From positions 78,710-142,709 of the forward strand of contig NZ_FXUT01000006.1 of assembly GCF_900183385.1 (NCBI RefSeq): a DNA stretch of 64,000 nucleotides. The letters run 5' to 3'. The translations under genes and the position numbers were made by a program. This stretch comes from Listeria costaricensis. GTDB lineage: Bacteria; Bacillota; Bacilli; Lactobacillales; Listeriaceae. The stretch's first letter is position 1, and every line of letters starts with the position of its first letter. Below are positions 33,076-42,181 of the stretch, in pieces. The notes under the pieces are model-generated. The model ran no database searches. It was given only the letters and a program-made list of their open reading frames with translations, and was not told the origin of the DNA.

Positions 33076-35208
33076 TTGCAAAGTTTTAAGCAGCTTTTAG
33101 GGCGTTTTTTCGGCTTTATTTGGAATGGAATCAAATTGGGATGGCAGAAATTCCGCCGTTTCCTTAAAAATAAGCATATCGTCAAGATTATCATTTTGAC
33201 GATTTTGATCCTGATTCTAGGCCTTATTATTTATTTAGTTGTTGTTGCCAAGTCAGCCGATATTGATGCACTTAAAAAGGGACTGGAAACTGCCACCATC
33301 ATTTATGACAAGGATGGGGACAAAGCAGGGGAGCTTTCAAGTACAAATGCGACTTTTGTCAAGATCGATGAAATTTCACCAAATGTAGTAAATGCAGTAG
33401 TTTCTATTGAAGATCGTGATTTTTACGAACATAATGGCTTTGATATAAAAGGGATATTACGGTCTGTGTGGGGCCTTGTAACCACGGGCGAAATTACCGG
33501 TGGGGGAAGTACGATTACGCAGCAGCTCGCCAAGAATGCACTCTTAAGTCAGGAGCAGACCTTTACGAGGAAAATAAAAGAACTTTTTATGGCGCGAGAG
33601 ATTGAAAAAACCTATAGTAAAGATGAAATCATGGAAATGTACTTAAACAGTTCCTACTTTGGCGAAGGGGAATATGGCGTTGAGAATGCCTCCTTAAAAT
33701 ATTTTGGCAAGCATGCTTCGGAACTAGATATACCGGAAGCGGCTACCATTGCCGGACTTTTGCAGGCGCCAAGTGCGTATGACCCATATAATCATATGGA
33801 TAAAGCAACAGAACGGCGCAATATGGTGCTGAAAGCCATGTGGGAAAATGACAAAATTTCCAAAGCAGACTACGAAAAATACAAAAAAACGGATATCGTG
33901 CTAAATGATCAATCGAAGCAAAATAAAGATACCAAATATCCATGGTACATCGATGCAGTCATCAATGAAGCGGTGGATAAGGCGGGCATCTCACAAGATG
34001 AGATCATGAAACGCGGCTACAAGATTTACACGGAACTGGATCAAAACTATCAGGCCTCTTTGGACAGTGTTTATGCGAATGACAGTTTGTTCCCAGAGAA
34101 TGCAAGCGACGGGACGATGGTGCAGTCGGGGGCGGTACTCATGGATCCAGCAACAGGTGGGATTCGAGCACTTGTCGGCGGCCGTGGCGATCATGTTTTC
34201 CGTGGCTTTAACCGGGCGACACAGATGCAGGCTCAGCCAGGGTCCACCATGAAGCCGATTGCGGTCTATACGCCAGCACTTGAAAACGGCTATCAAGTGG
34301 ATTCCATGCTGAAAGATGAAAAAATCACCTATAAAGGCGACTATACACCGACCAATGTAGATGGTGTTTATCGCGGCGAAGTACCAATGTATCAAGCGGT
34401 TGCCTATTCGATCAATGCACCGGCAGTCTGGTTGCTCGATCAGATTGGCATGGAAAAAGGGTACAAATCGGCACAAGAATTTGGTATTCCAGTAGAAGAA
34501 AGTGACAAGACGCTAGGGGCACTGGCTCTTGGTGGCTTGAGCAAAGGAGCCTCTCCAGTGGATATGGCAACCGCCTATTCGACTTTTGCAACTGGCGGGG
34601 TAAAACCGGAAAGCTACATTATCAGCAAAATAGTCGACCCGTCAGGCAATGTGGTCTATGAGCATGAGCCAGAGACGAAGCGGATCATTTCTGAAAGTGT
34701 TTCGGACGATATGACATCGATGCTTCTGGATGTAATCAACTACGGAACGGGGAACAATGCGGCCGTATCTGGCCATGAGATGGCAGGTAAAACTGGTTCG
34801 ACTCAAGTTTCCTACGATAAAAACGGAACGAAGGATCAGTGGTTTGTTGGCTATACGCCGAACCTTGTTGGAGCGGTCTGGATGGGCTTTGATAAAACGG
34901 ATGAAGACCATTATTTAACGACCAGCAGTTCGACGGGTGTGGCCACACTGGCGCATTATGTGATGAATAGCGGTTTGAAATATCAGGAACCAACGGATTT
35001 TGACACAAAAGGCGCCAAACAAGAGACGCAAAAAGAAAATAGCAAAGATTCGTCCAGCAGCAGTTCTTCGGATGACAGTGACTTCTGGGGTTCTGTCAAG
35101 GAGAAGGCAGATGATGCGGGCGAGTCCATCAAAAAGGGCGCAGAGAAAGTGAAGGAATTTGGTAACGATGTGACTGATAAAGTTAATAAGTGGATCGATT
35201 CCTGGTGA
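33076..35208 (+). CDS. Class A penicillin-binding protein (bifunctional)
   Basis: Peptidoglycan synthase of 710 aa with glycosyltransferase and transpeptidase activity. A basic cytosolic tail and one span (about 37-60) lead to the GT51 domain (about 80-255; catalytic Glu112 in EDRDFYEHNGFD, then GGSTITQQLAKN and RKIKELFMA). The transpeptidase (about 340-620) has the Ser nucleophile in S390-T-M-K, S445-I-N and K572-T-G. The last 60 residues are a Ser/Asp-rich stretch followed by an amphipathic lysine-rich segment. Start TTG 33076 follows AGGAG. Corresponds in place to lmo2229. Single gene with a terminator, divergent from the SigB-driven gene. Confidence 0.95.
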   Translation: MQSFKQLLGRFFGFIWNGIKLGWQKFRRFLKNKHIVKIIILTILILILGLIIYLVVVAKSADIDALKKGLETATIIYDKDGDKAGELSSTNATFVKIDEISPNVVNAVVSIEDRDFYEHNGFDIKGILRSVWGLVTTGEITGGGSTITQQLAKNALLSQEQTFTRKIKELFMAREIEKTYSKDEIMEMYLNSSYFGEGEYGVENASLKYFGKHASELDIPEAATIAGLLQAPSAYDPYNHMDKATERRNMVLKAMWENDKISKADYEKYKKTDIVLNDQSKQNKDTKYPWYIDAVINEAVDKAGISQDEIMKRGYKIYTELDQNYQASLDSVYANDSLFPENASDGTMVQSGAVLMDPATGGIRALVGGRGDHVFRGFNRATQMQAQPGSTMKPIAVYTPALENGYQVDSMLKDEKITYKGDYTPTNVDGVYRGEVPMYQAVAYSINAPAVWLLDQIGMEKGYKSAQEFGIPVEESDKTLGALALGGLSKGASPVDMATAYSTFATGGVKPESYIISKIVDPSGNVVYEHEPETKRIISESVSDDMTSMLLDVINYGTGNNAAVSGHEMAGKTGSTQVSYDKNGTKDQWFVGYTPNLVGAVWMGFDKTDEDHYLTTSSSTGVATLAHYVMNSGLKYQEPTDFDTKGAKQETQKENSKDSSSSSSSDDSDFWGSVKEKADDAGESIKKGAEKVKEFGNDVTDKVNKWIDSW

Positions 35209-35214
35209 AAATAG

Positions 35215-35253
35215 AGCGGTTCAAAGCAGTGGCAAAGCTTTGGATCGCTTTTT
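35215..35253 (+). terminator. Terminator of the PBP gene
   Basis: 13-base stem AGCGGTTCAAAGC / GCTTTGGATCGCT with G-U pairs, then TTTTTA. Confidence 0.75.
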
Positions 35254-35256
35254 AGA

Positions 35257-35285
35257 TTGCCTTTTTTGGTAGTTTGTTATATTAT
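35257..35285 (+). promoter_or_regulatory. Promoter of the YxlEFG-like operon
   Basis: TTGCCT (35257-35262), 17 bases, TATTAT (35280-35285), 31 bases before the first gene. Confidence 0.5.
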
Positions 35286-35316
35286 GTATATAACAGATAG
35301 AAAAGGAGCGATAAAA

Positions 35317-35514
35317 ATGGAGGTTTTGGGTGTTAATATCCTTGTTGTCCTGCCCTTGCTAATTCTTTATTTCATTTTACTCATTACGGCTTTGGTCGAC
35401 CTTGTCCGCCACTGGTCAGATCGGCGTCAACCGATTCTTTGGCTGGTCGTCATTTTGTTTATTAATATACTCGGCCCGATTTTATACTTTATCTTGGGGC
35501 GGAAGGAGTACTAA
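35317..35514 (+). CDS. PLDc_N-domain small membrane protein, YxlE-like
   Basis: 65-aa membrane protein with two spans (about 6-27 and 40-59) and the phospholipase D N-terminal (PLDc_N) pattern: DLVRHWSDRRQP between spans and NILGPILYFILGRKEY at the end. It is not a phospholipase. The start at 35317 follows AAAGGAGCG; an in-frame extension to 35257 would cover the promoter. It is two bases from an ABC ATPase gene, the same order as yxlE-yxlF-yxlG of B. subtilis, where these proteins dampen SigY. Likely an accessory part of the ABC transporter. Confidence 0.82.
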   Translation: MEVLGVNILVVLPLLILYFILLITALVDLVRHWSDRRQPILWLVVILFINILGPILYFILGRKEY

Positions 35515-35515
35515 A

Positions 35516-36424
35516 ATGCTGAAAATCGAGCATATCGAAAAGAGCTTTCAAAAGGAGCCTGTATTAAAAGACGTCTCGTTTGAAATAGCCTCAAATTCTT
35601 GCACAGCACTTATCGGACCAAATGGAGCCGGTAAAACTACACTTCTGCATCTTATTGTGCAAATTTTAAAAGCAGATGCGGGGGAAATTTTAATAGAAGG
35701 AACGCCCGTCTATAAGAGAAGAGGCGAAATTGGCTTCTTACCGCAAACACCGCAGTTTTATCCATGGATGACCGCTCAAGAAAGTTTGCTATTTGCTGGA
35801 CGCTTATCCGGCATGTCAGAGGCACAGTGCAAAAAGCGGGCTAAGGAAGTGCTGCAAATCGTCGGACTGGATGAGAAAGCGGCGAAAAAACGGGTTTCCC
35901 AATTTTCAGGTGGCATGAAGCAACGGCTAGGCATCGCGCAGGCAATTATTCATGAACCCAAATTATTAGTCATGGATGAACCAGTTTCAGCACTCGATCC
36001 CATAGGACGACGAGAAGTGATTGCCTTGATTGAAAAATTAAAGCAGCAGACGACGATTCTTTTCTCCACGCATATTTTGGCAGATGCAGCAGAGGTCAGT
36101 GAGCATGTACTCATGATTCGGCAAGGCGAAATCATTTTGCAGCGTTCATTGGAAGAATTGACAAGAGAGTCCGCCACCAATCGGCTGTATGTGGTGATTG
36201 ATGGGAAGCCGCTTGCGCTGGATTTAGTTCAAAAGTTAACGGAACTTTCAGGTGTGAAAATTGTCGAGCAAAAGGGCAGACGGTACGAACTGCAGGTGGA
36301 GGACCCAGCAGAAATCAGTCCGCGCATTTTACAAAAGCTGCTCGATTGGAACATTGGCATCGAACAATTCGAGCACGTGCATGAAGATTTAGAGCAGATT
36401 TTTTTGAGGAGGTTACAGGAATGA
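35516..36424 (+). CDS. ABC transporter ATP-binding protein, YxlF-like
   Basis: Nucleotide-binding subunit of 302 aa. Walker A GPNGAGKTT, Q-loop LPQTPQFYPWMTA, signature FSGGMKQRLGIAQAI, Walker B LLVMDEPVSALDP and the switch His in STHILADA. The C-terminal 80 residues form the extension seen in bacitracin- and YxlF-type exporters. Start ATG 35516 lies after GGAAGGAG; a longer reading into the previous gene is rejected. The end overlaps the permease start by four bases. Cargo unknown; drug or peptide export is plausible for the class. Confidence 0.93.
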   Translation: MLKIEHIEKSFQKEPVLKDVSFEIASNSCTALIGPNGAGKTTLLHLIVQILKADAGEILIEGTPVYKRRGEIGFLPQTPQFYPWMTAQESLLFAGRLSGMSEAQCKKRAKEVLQIVGLDEKAAKKRVSQFSGGMKQRLGIAQAIIHEPKLLVMDEPVSALDPIGRREVIALIEKLKQQTTILFSTHILADAAEVSEHVLMIRQGEIILQRSLEELTRESATNRLYVVIDGKPLALDLVQKLTELSGVKIVEQKGRRYELQVEDPAEISPRILQKLLDWNIGIEQFEHVHEDLEQIFLRRLQE

Positions 36425-37218
36425 TGGCTTTTAAGGCTTTTGTAGCAAAAGAATGGCTGGAAATTTGTCGAAATCTGAAAATTATTTGGCTGCCGGTTGC
36501 TTTGATGCTACTTGGTGTTATGCAGCCGGTCATGATGTACTTTCTGCCTCAAATTATCGAAAAGACTTCAGGGATTGAAAATGGGGAGGCGCTGATTGCT
36601 CTATTTGAGCAGCAGACCAGCGTGGAAATTTTTAGTCAGACGCTATCCTCGCAGTTCGATCAGTTGGGCATCATGATCATTTTGATTAGTGGAATCAGCC
36701 TGATTTCTGCTGATCGTCAAAGTGGCATGCTGAGCTTTATTTTGACAAAGCCTGTTAGTCTGGCTCACTATCTATCCGCAAAAGTCGTAGTTCAATTCGG
36801 TTTGATTTTCGTTTCACTGCTGGCGGGTTATTTTCTGGCGGCCTATTATTCAGTGTTGTTATTTGGCGATTTGCCGCTTGCTGCTGTGGGACAGGCCTTT
36901 TTTATCTATAGCATCTGGATTTTCTTTTTATTCACACTCTTACTTTTCTTGAGTACCATTTTGGAAAGTGGGACTGTGGCGGGTATTTTAGCGATTGTTA
37001 GTGGCATCTTGCTTACGACACTCACCGGTCTGGAAGCTGCTGGGCAGATTTTCAACCCCGCATATCTCAGCAAAGCGGCTGTTTCGCTCATTCAAAACGA
37101 GCAGCTTGTGGATTATTTTTGGCCGAATTTATTTGTCACGTTACTGATTAGCATCGCGCTTCTAATTGGCAGCTTCTTTTTGGTAAGTTGGCGACCACTT
37201 TCACGTCAATCGAAATAA
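36421..37218 (+). CDS. ABC transporter permease, YxlG/ABC-2 type
   Basis: Membrane subunit of 265 aa with six spans (about 22-40, 92-112, 121-145, 158-180, 185-205, 234-255) and an extracytoplasmic stretch rich in Glu/Gln between spans 1 and 2. ISADRQSGMLSFILTKPVSLAHYLSAK is the coupling-helix region typical of ABC-2 permeases. The ATG overlaps the ATPase stop (ATGATG; either could serve) after GAGGTTACAG. Partner of the preceding ATPase and PLDc_N protein. Confidence 0.88.
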   Translation: MMAFKAFVAKEWLEICRNLKIIWLPVALMLLGVMQPVMMYFLPQIIEKTSGIENGEALIALFEQQTSVEIFSQTLSSQFDQLGIMIILISGISLISADRQSGMLSFILTKPVSLAHYLSAKVVVQFGLIFVSLLAGYFLAAYYSVLLFGDLPLAAVGQAFFIYSIWIFFLFTLLLFLSTILESGTVAGILAIVSGILLTTLTGLEAAGQIFNPAYLSKAAVSLIQNEQLVDYFWPNLFVTLLISIALLIGSFFLVSWRPLSRQSK

Positions 37219-37283
37219 AGACGAACTATATAGACTTCTTTTCTAAAAATATCCGTGTTATACTGGAAAAGAGGTGAAGCAGA

Positions 37284-38651
37284 GTGAACCGAATTGAAAA
37301 AGATACGCTTGGTGAAATTGAAGTGGAAGCATCCCGGCTTTGGGGAGCGCAAACAGAACGAAGCAGAAGAAACTTTCAAATTGGGGGAAAAATGCCCTTG
37401 GAAGTTATTCGAGCAATGGCTGAGTTGAAAAAAGCTTGTGCGATTGTCAGTGGTGAAGCTGGCAGATTAGCACTTGAAAAACAAAAAGCGATTACAGCTG
37501 CGTGTGACAAAATTATCTCGGGTGAATTAGACGATCATTTTCCATTAGTAGTCTTTCAAACCGGTAGCGGGACCCAGACGAATATGAATATCAATGAAGT
37601 GGTGGCGCATGTGGCGAAGGCGGAGCATGGGGCGGATGTGCATCCTAATGATGATGTCAATCTTTCGCAAAGCTCAAATGATACATTTCCGACAGCCATG
37701 CATATTGCTGCTTACGAGGCGATCCATACGAGGCTGATTCCTGAAATAAAGGCCCTTGAAACGGAATTTGCCCAAAAAGTAGCGGAATATCAGACGCTTG
37801 TAAAAATTGGACGCACTCATTTGCAAGATGCCACGCCACTGACATTAGGTCAGGAAATCAGCGGCTGGCAGGCCATGCTTACAAGGGCTTTGAAGCAACT
37901 TGAAACAAGTGCTGAAGAATTGCTGCCGCTTGCCATCGGAGGAACAGCTGTCGGTACGGGAATCAACGCGCCGCAGGAATTTGGCGAGCAGGTGGCTAGT
38001 CAGCTTGAAAAACAAACCGGCCATCCGTTCTGCTCAGATCCGAATAAATTTTTTGCTTTGACAAGTCATAGTCCGCTTAATTTTGTTCATGGCGCGTTAA
38101 AAAGTTTAGCGGCAGATCTGATGAAAATTGCCAACGACATTCGCTTTTTAGCGAGCGGCCCTAGAAGCGGGATTGGTGAGTTGGAAATTCCGGCCAATGA
38201 ACCCGGCAGTTCGATCATGCCGGGAAAAGTGAATCCCACACAATGCGAGGCGGTGACCATGGTGGCCGCGCAAGTGATGGGCAACGATGTCACGATCCAA
38301 ATCGCAGCCAGTCAGGGAAACTTTGAGCTCAATGTCTATAAGCCTGTCTTAATTGCCAATTTCCTGCAATCCGTGCAGCTTCTGAGTGAAGGACTGCATT
38401 CTTTCCGGATTCATTGTGTGAGTGGCTTAAAGGCGAATGAAGCAGTCATCGAGGAGAAAGTGGCACGTTCGCTCATGCTGGTGACGGCACTTAATCCGCA
38501 TATCGGCTATGAAAAAGCGGCAAAAATCGCCAAGCTTGCCCATCAAAATGGCTGGACATTGAAAGAAGCAGCCCTTGAAACAGGCTATTTAACTGAGACG
38601 GAATTCGATCAGTATATCGACCCGTTAAAAATGACCGGACTCGGACTTTAG
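37284..38651 (+). CDS. fumC: Fumarate hydratase class II
   Basis: Interconverts fumarate and malate. 455 aa, homotetramer type without iron-sulfur cluster. The fumarase/aspartase signature [15 protein letters not shown] is intact, as are the substrate regions [26 protein letters not shown] and [16 protein letters not shown]. Start GTG 37284 follows GAGGTGAAG. It stands alone between the ABC unit and yheB and ends in a terminator. A complete TCA cycle is not usual in Listeria, so the enzyme serves a partial branch; that is known from the genus, not seen here. Confidence 0.97.
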   Translation: MNRIEKDTLGEIEVEASRLWGAQTERSRRNFQIGGKMPLEVIRAMAELKKACAIVSGEAGRLALEKQKAITAACDKIISGELDDHFPLVVFQTGSGTQTNMNINEVVAHVAKAEHGADVHPNDDVNLSQSSNDTFPTAMHIAAYEAIHTRLIPEIKALETEFAQKVAEYQTLVKIGRTHLQDATPLTLGQEISGWQAMLTRALKQLETSAEELLPLAIGGTAVGTGINAPQEFGEQVASQLEKQTGHPFCSDPNKFFALTSHSPLNFVHGALKSLAADLMKIANDIRFLASGPRSGIGELEIPANEPGSSIMPGKVNPTQCEAVTMVAAQVMGNDVTIQIAASQGNFELNVYKPVLIANFLQSVQLLSEGLHSFRIHCVSGLKANEAVIEEKVARSLMLVTALNPHIGYEKAAKIAKLAHQNGWTLKEAALETGYLTETEFDQYIDPLKMTGLGL

Positions 38652-38660
38652 AATGAACTT

Positions 38661-38692
38661 CCCCTGATAGCATTGTTATCAGGGGCTTTTTC
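38661..38692 (+). terminator. Terminator of fumC
   Basis: Perfect 9-bp stem CCCCTGATA / TATCAGGGG followed by CTTTTTCT. Confidence 0.88.
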
Positions 38693-38732
38693 TCGTATAA
38701 TGAAACCACTTTAAAAGTGAAGGATGAGTTCA

Positions 38733-39866
38733 TTGCACACTTTATTAGCTGTATTTTTCATGGTAGCGATTGGTGCGCTGATCGGTGCCTTTACCAATTA
38801 TTTAGCCATCCGCATGCTGTTTCGCCCCTATCGTGCGCATTATCTGGGTCGCTTTCAATTACCATTTACACCCGGATTAATTCCCAAACGCCGCATAGAA
38901 CTAGCCGAAAAGATCGGACAGGTGGTTTCAGAACATTTACTGACGGGAGAAGTGATTCGCGAAAAGCTTCTTGATCCCAAACTTGAAAAAGAATTAACGG
39001 CCACTGCCCGCCAATTTTTTGAAGAAAAAATGAATCAATCCACCTCAACAAAAGAAATCATTCAGCAGCTAGGGTTTCCAAATGGCGATAAACAAATCAG
39101 CCAGTTTCTGGAGCAAAAAATAGAAGGCAAGCTGGTTCATTTTTTAGACATGCATCGCACAGAAAAAATAGCAGAGCTTTTGCCCAAAACGGTCATAGAA
39201 TCTGCCGAGCGCCACTTGCCGGAACTCAGTGAAGCAGCACGTGGCAAGGTGGTCAGATTCTTAGAAAGCCCACAAGGCGCAGAACAGCTTACACGCTTAT
39301 TAACACAGTTTTTAAATGATCATGGCCGCATGTTCAGCATGGCAAAATTATTTTTAAATGTAGATACGCTCGCAGGGAAATTGCAAAAAGAGCTACTCCA
39401 ACTGCTTGAGCGACCAGAAATTCAAACAGAACTCGCAACTCTCTTTGAACAAGAATGGCAGAAAATGCTCGAACGGGATTTGACAAGCCTGATTGACCCG
39501 GAAAATGAGCAGAAGCTGGCGCAGCAGGTCACAAGTGAAGTGCGAGATATGCTAGAACTAGACGAGCGCTTTTCTCGACCGCTTCAAGACGAAGTGAGAC
39601 CGTACCAAGTTGTCATGACGGATAAAGTGCTGCCATATTTAGTTCGGCTCATCTTGGAATTTGCAGCAAAAAATAGCTCGGAGTTTTTGGCACGGCTGGA
39701 TTTTGCCACGCTGATTGAGCAGCAGATCAATGCCTTTTCGCTGGAAGAGGTGGAAAAGCTGGTGGTGGAAATATCGGGACGCGAGCTTAAAATGATTACA
39801 CTTCTAGGCGGCGTTCTGGGCGGTTTGATTGGAGTCGTACAGGGATTGTTGGCACTTTTGATGTGA
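38733..39866 (+). CDS. yheB: DUF445 family protein, YheB-like
   Basis: Membrane-associated protein of about 377 aa. The N-terminus has one span and the family block GAFTNYLAIRMLFRPYRAHYLG followed closely by FTPGLIPKRRIELAEKIG (shown here in two parts of one region). A long helical, probably coiled central part follows, and a C-terminal hydrophobic segment with GGVLGGLIGVVQGLLALL. B. subtilis YheB has the same form; function unknown, it has been linked to spore or envelope proteins. Start: TTG 38733 has AAGGA eight bases upstream; ATG 38724 (three codons earlier) is directly against the purines and is the alternative. Confidence 0.85.
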   Translation: MHTLLAVFFMVAIGALIGAFTNYLAIRMLFRPYRAHYLGRFQLPFTPGLIPKRRIELAEKIGQVVSEHLLTGEVIREKLLDPKLEKELTATARQFFEEKMNQSTSTKEIIQQLGFPNGDKQISQFLEQKIEGKLVHFLDMHRTEKIAELLPKTVIESAERHLPELSEAARGKVVRFLESPQGAEQLTRLLTQFLNDHGRMFSMAKLFLNVDTLAGKLQKELLQLLERPEIQTELATLFEQEWQKMLERDLTSLIDPENEQKLAQQVTSEVRDMLELDERFSRPLQDEVRPYQVVMTDKVLPYLVRLILEFAAKNSSEFLARLDFATLIEQQINAFSLEEVEKLVVEISGRELKMITLLGGVLGGLIGVVQGLLALLM

Positions 39867-39947
39867 TAGCTTTTTAACTAGCATCTGTACGGGTCTTTTG
39901 TTATAGTGATAAAGTAGAAATAAAATCAGATATCTGGAGGATTTATC

Positions 39948-40301
39948 ATGAGCGAAAATATTTATGATTTAGCAAACGGTTTGGAACGCGGCATCCGTGA
40001 AACAGCGGAGTTTAAGAATTTGCAAGAAGCGTATAAGGAAGTAAATGCAGATGCAGAAGCAAAGGAAAAATTCGACCGTTTTCGTGAAGTTCAAGTGACG
40101 ATTCAAGAACGCCAAATGACAGGACAGGAATTAGATGACGAACTTGTCCAAAAAGCACAGGCTGTTGCTGAAGAAGTACAAGCCAATCAAACAATCTTAA
40201 AACTAATGGAAAAAGAGCAAGCAATGAGCACAATCATCAATGATCTTAACCGGATCATCATGATGCCGCTTCAAGACCTTTATAACATTCAAAACGACTA
40301 A
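39948..40301 (+). CDS. yheA: YlbF/YmcA family protein, YheA-like
   Basis: Small helical cytosolic protein of 117 aa. The family pattern is a helical hairpin with [36 protein letters not shown] and the C-terminal [17 protein letters not shown]. Relatives YlbF and YmcA form the Y-complex that directs RNase Y in B. subtilis; YheA/YlbF-type paralogues are less studied. Start ATG 39948 follows GGAGG. Own transcript, with TATAGT at 39902-39907 as possible -10, and ending at a very strong terminator. Confidence 0.9.
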   Translation: MSENIYDLANGLERGIRETAEFKNLQEAYKEVNADAEAKEKFDRFREVQVTIQERQMTGQELDDELVQKAQAVAEEVQANQTILKLMEKEQAMSTIINDLNRIIMMPLQDLYNIQND

Positions 40302-40313
40302 TTTTTATGGAGA

Positions 40314-40372
40314 CACGGAAATCCGGCAGTCGCGTCATTGAAACATGACCATTGCCGGATTTCCGTTTTTTT
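40314..40372. terminator. Terminator between yheA and the Nudix-like gene
   Basis: Perfect 13-bp stem CGGAAATCCGGCA / TGCCGGATTTCCG with T7 on the plus strand. It lies at the end of both convergent genes. Confidence 0.88.
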
Positions 40373-40808
40373 ATCGTGCATCTTCGTAAAGCGTTTTGAT
40401 CAAATTTAAAAGGGGCGTGGCACTCGCTTCAGTAATTTTTTCAAGTGGCAGCATCACAAATTCGGCAGGTTTTTCAGCAGGCGTTTCAAAAATTAATGGA
40501 ATCTCTTTTTCACGTGCAAAATACAGCTTCAACTGAAAGACCAGTGCGATTTGATGGATGATCTGCGCTTTTCCGTAGCCAATTAAAAAATCATAGCTGC
40601 CTAACTGTGCGGCAGTCTCAGCTTCTGTATCAAACCGATACATATGGCGTTTTAAAGCGTCTACCAACATTTCATTTTCGAGCAGTGTGCCACCGGGCAA
40701 GTCATATTTATTTTGAAAAGGTCCCTCTTCTTTTCGTAACACGCTGAAAATTTTTCCTTTTTCCATATAAACACCATACACACCAAGTTGTTGTTTCCAA
40801 TCCGCCAT
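40371..40808 (-). CDS. Nudix-fold protein with a degenerate Nudix box
   Basis: 145-aa protein with Nudix fold: GVYGVYMEKGKIFSVLRKEE, then YDLPGGTLLENE. The Nudix box should read G-X5-E-X7-R-E-U-X-E-E; here it reads G-TLLEN-E, seven residues, then R-H-M-Y-R-F, so the Arg is kept but the metal-binding Glu residues are replaced. Hydrolysis of nucleoside diphosphates is thus doubtful, and a binding role is possible. Start ATG 40808 follows GGAGGGAG. Minus-strand single gene, divergent from yhaO with a 137-base gap. Confidence 0.8.
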   Translation of the reverse strand: MADWKQQLGVYGVYMEKGKIFSVLRKEEGPFQNKYDLPGGTLLENEMLVDALKRHMYRFDTEAETAAQLGSYDFLIGYGKAQIIHQIALVFQLKLYFAREKEIPLIFETPAEKPAEFVMLPLEKITEASATPLLNLIKTLYEDAR

Positions 40809-40882
40809 TTTTGCTCCCTCCAAGCTTGTTTTTCTTTATTGTAGCACAATCAAAACGATTTGCGGACAGCATGTATAGACGC

Positions 40883-40911
40883 TTGCAACAGAGGGGGGAA
40901 ACAAGTATAAT
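40883..40911 (+). promoter_or_regulatory. Sigma-A promoter of yhaONM
   Basis: TTGCAA (40883-40888), 17 bases, TATAAT (40906-40911), 35 bases before yhaO. Confidence 0.65.
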
Positions 40912-40912
40912 A

Positions 40913-40926
40913 AGAACATACATTCG
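40913..40926 (+). promoter_or_regulatory. LexA/DinR-like operator at the yhaO start site
   Basis: AGAACATACATTCG agrees with CGAACNNNNGTTCG at all but two defined positions and lies directly after the -10, as at addBA. Confidence 0.45.
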
Positions 40927-40945
40927 TTTTAGAGGAGACGCTTTT

Positions 40946-42181
40946 ATGAAAAATTTGCGATTCATACATATGGCTGATCTGCATTTGGACAGTCCATTTA
41001 CTGGCCTTAAAAAAATACCTGAGCGCTTCTTTGCAGAAATCAAGGAAGCCGCCAATCGCTCGTTAGCCCGCGGCGTGGATGCTGCGATTCGTGAAACGGT
41101 TGATTTTGTGCTCATCGCCGGAGACATTTACGATAAAGAAGACTTGAGTGTTCGTGCCCAAGTGGTATTTTATCAGGAAATGAAACGACTAGAACAGGCT
41201 GATATTCCAGTCTATCTGATTCACGGCAACCATGATTTCTATGCAGAAGGACAGGATCGGTTACAGCTACCTGAAAATGTGACAGTTTTTCCCGCACATG
41301 TGGAAGCGGTCCTTTTTCAGCGTCCCAATCGTCCAACGGCGAATATTTATGGCTTCAGCTATGACAAGCGCCATATTCCAGAAAAGCGAATTCAAGAATA
41401 TCAACGGGTCGGGGAAGCAGATTTTCACATTGGATTGCTCCACGGTTCAGAAATCACACAGTCGGAAGCGCATGATGTATACGCGCCGTTTTCTGTGAAT
41501 GAATTGAAGAGCAAGCGTTTTGATTATTGGGCTTTAGGACATATCCATAAGCGAATGACTCTGGCGGAAGAACCGATGATTCATTACCCGGGTAATATGC
41601 AGGGGAGAAGCCGTAAAGAACAAGGGGCAAAGGGCTGCACGTTGGTTACACTTAATGAAGCAGGTGCTAGTGCGGCTTTTATTCCAACAAGCCCGCTGAT
41701 TTGGGAAGATGTAGCCGTTCGGTTTAATGAGATTCCGGATAAGACCGAGCTTTTCAAACGGTTAACAGATTGCTTGGCACGCTATAAGGAGCTGCCGGAA
41801 TCCTACTTTTTACAAATTCATATTGAAATGCCGCATAGCGATAAATTGTTGCGTGAGGACTGGCTTTCCATGCTGCAGGAACAGGCCCCAGTGGAAGACG
41901 GGTCATTTGTTTGGGTGAACCAGCTGTTTTTTTCCGAAAACAAAGAGGAAGTGGCTTTCGATTGGTGGAAAAATGGGTTGCTCCAAGAAGAATGGCAATT
42001 CGCAAAAGATAAGTTAGATGCAGAAGGCCCTTTTTTCCAAAATATTGAAGCCCTTTATTTTCATTCAAGTATGAGCCGCTTTCTAGAGGATATCAGTGAA
42101 GAGAAACGGCAGGACATAACGACCCGTGCCATGCTGCGTGTGGGTCGATTGCTTGCGGAACTGGAAGGTGAAAAGAAATGA
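40946..42181 (+). CDS. yhaO: SbcD-like metallophosphoesterase, YhaO
   Basis: DNA repair exonuclease subunit of the SbcD/Mre11 type, 411 aa. Two-metal site motifs in order: HMADLHLD (D-X-H), IAGDIYD (G-D-X-X-D), IHGNHDF (G-N-H-D), LLHGSE and LGHIHKR (G-H-X-H). The C-terminal third has no clear motif and probably binds YhaN. Start ATG 40946 follows AGAGGAGACG; a longer in-frame reading covers the promoter and the opposite gene. Its stop overlaps yhaN by four bases. Confidence 0.93.
   Translation: MKNLRFIHMADLHLDSPFTGLKKIPERFFAEIKEAANRSLARGVDAAIRETVDFVLIAGDIYDKEDLSVRAQVVFYQEMKRLEQADIPVYLIHGNHDFYAEGQDRLQLPENVTVFPAHVEAVLFQRPNRPTANIYGFSYDKRHIPEKRIQEYQRVGEADFHIGLLHGSEITQSEAHDVYAPFSVNELKSKRFDYWALGHIHKRMTLAEEPMIHYPGNMQGRSRKEQGAKGCTLVTLNEAGASAAFIPTSPLIWEDVAVRFNEIPDKTELFKRLTDCLARYKELPESYFLQIHIEMPHSDKLLREDWLSMLQEQAPVEDGSFVWVNQLFFSENKEEVAFDWWKNGLLQEEWQFAKDKLDAEGPFFQNIEALYFHSSMSRFLEDISEEKRQDITTRAMLRVGRLLAELEGEKK

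Noticed and set aside
33991-34476. 161-codon frame on the minus strand inside the PBP gene
   Set aside because: Antisense to a well-recognised transpeptidase domain, no start signals, His/Cys-rich shadow composition.
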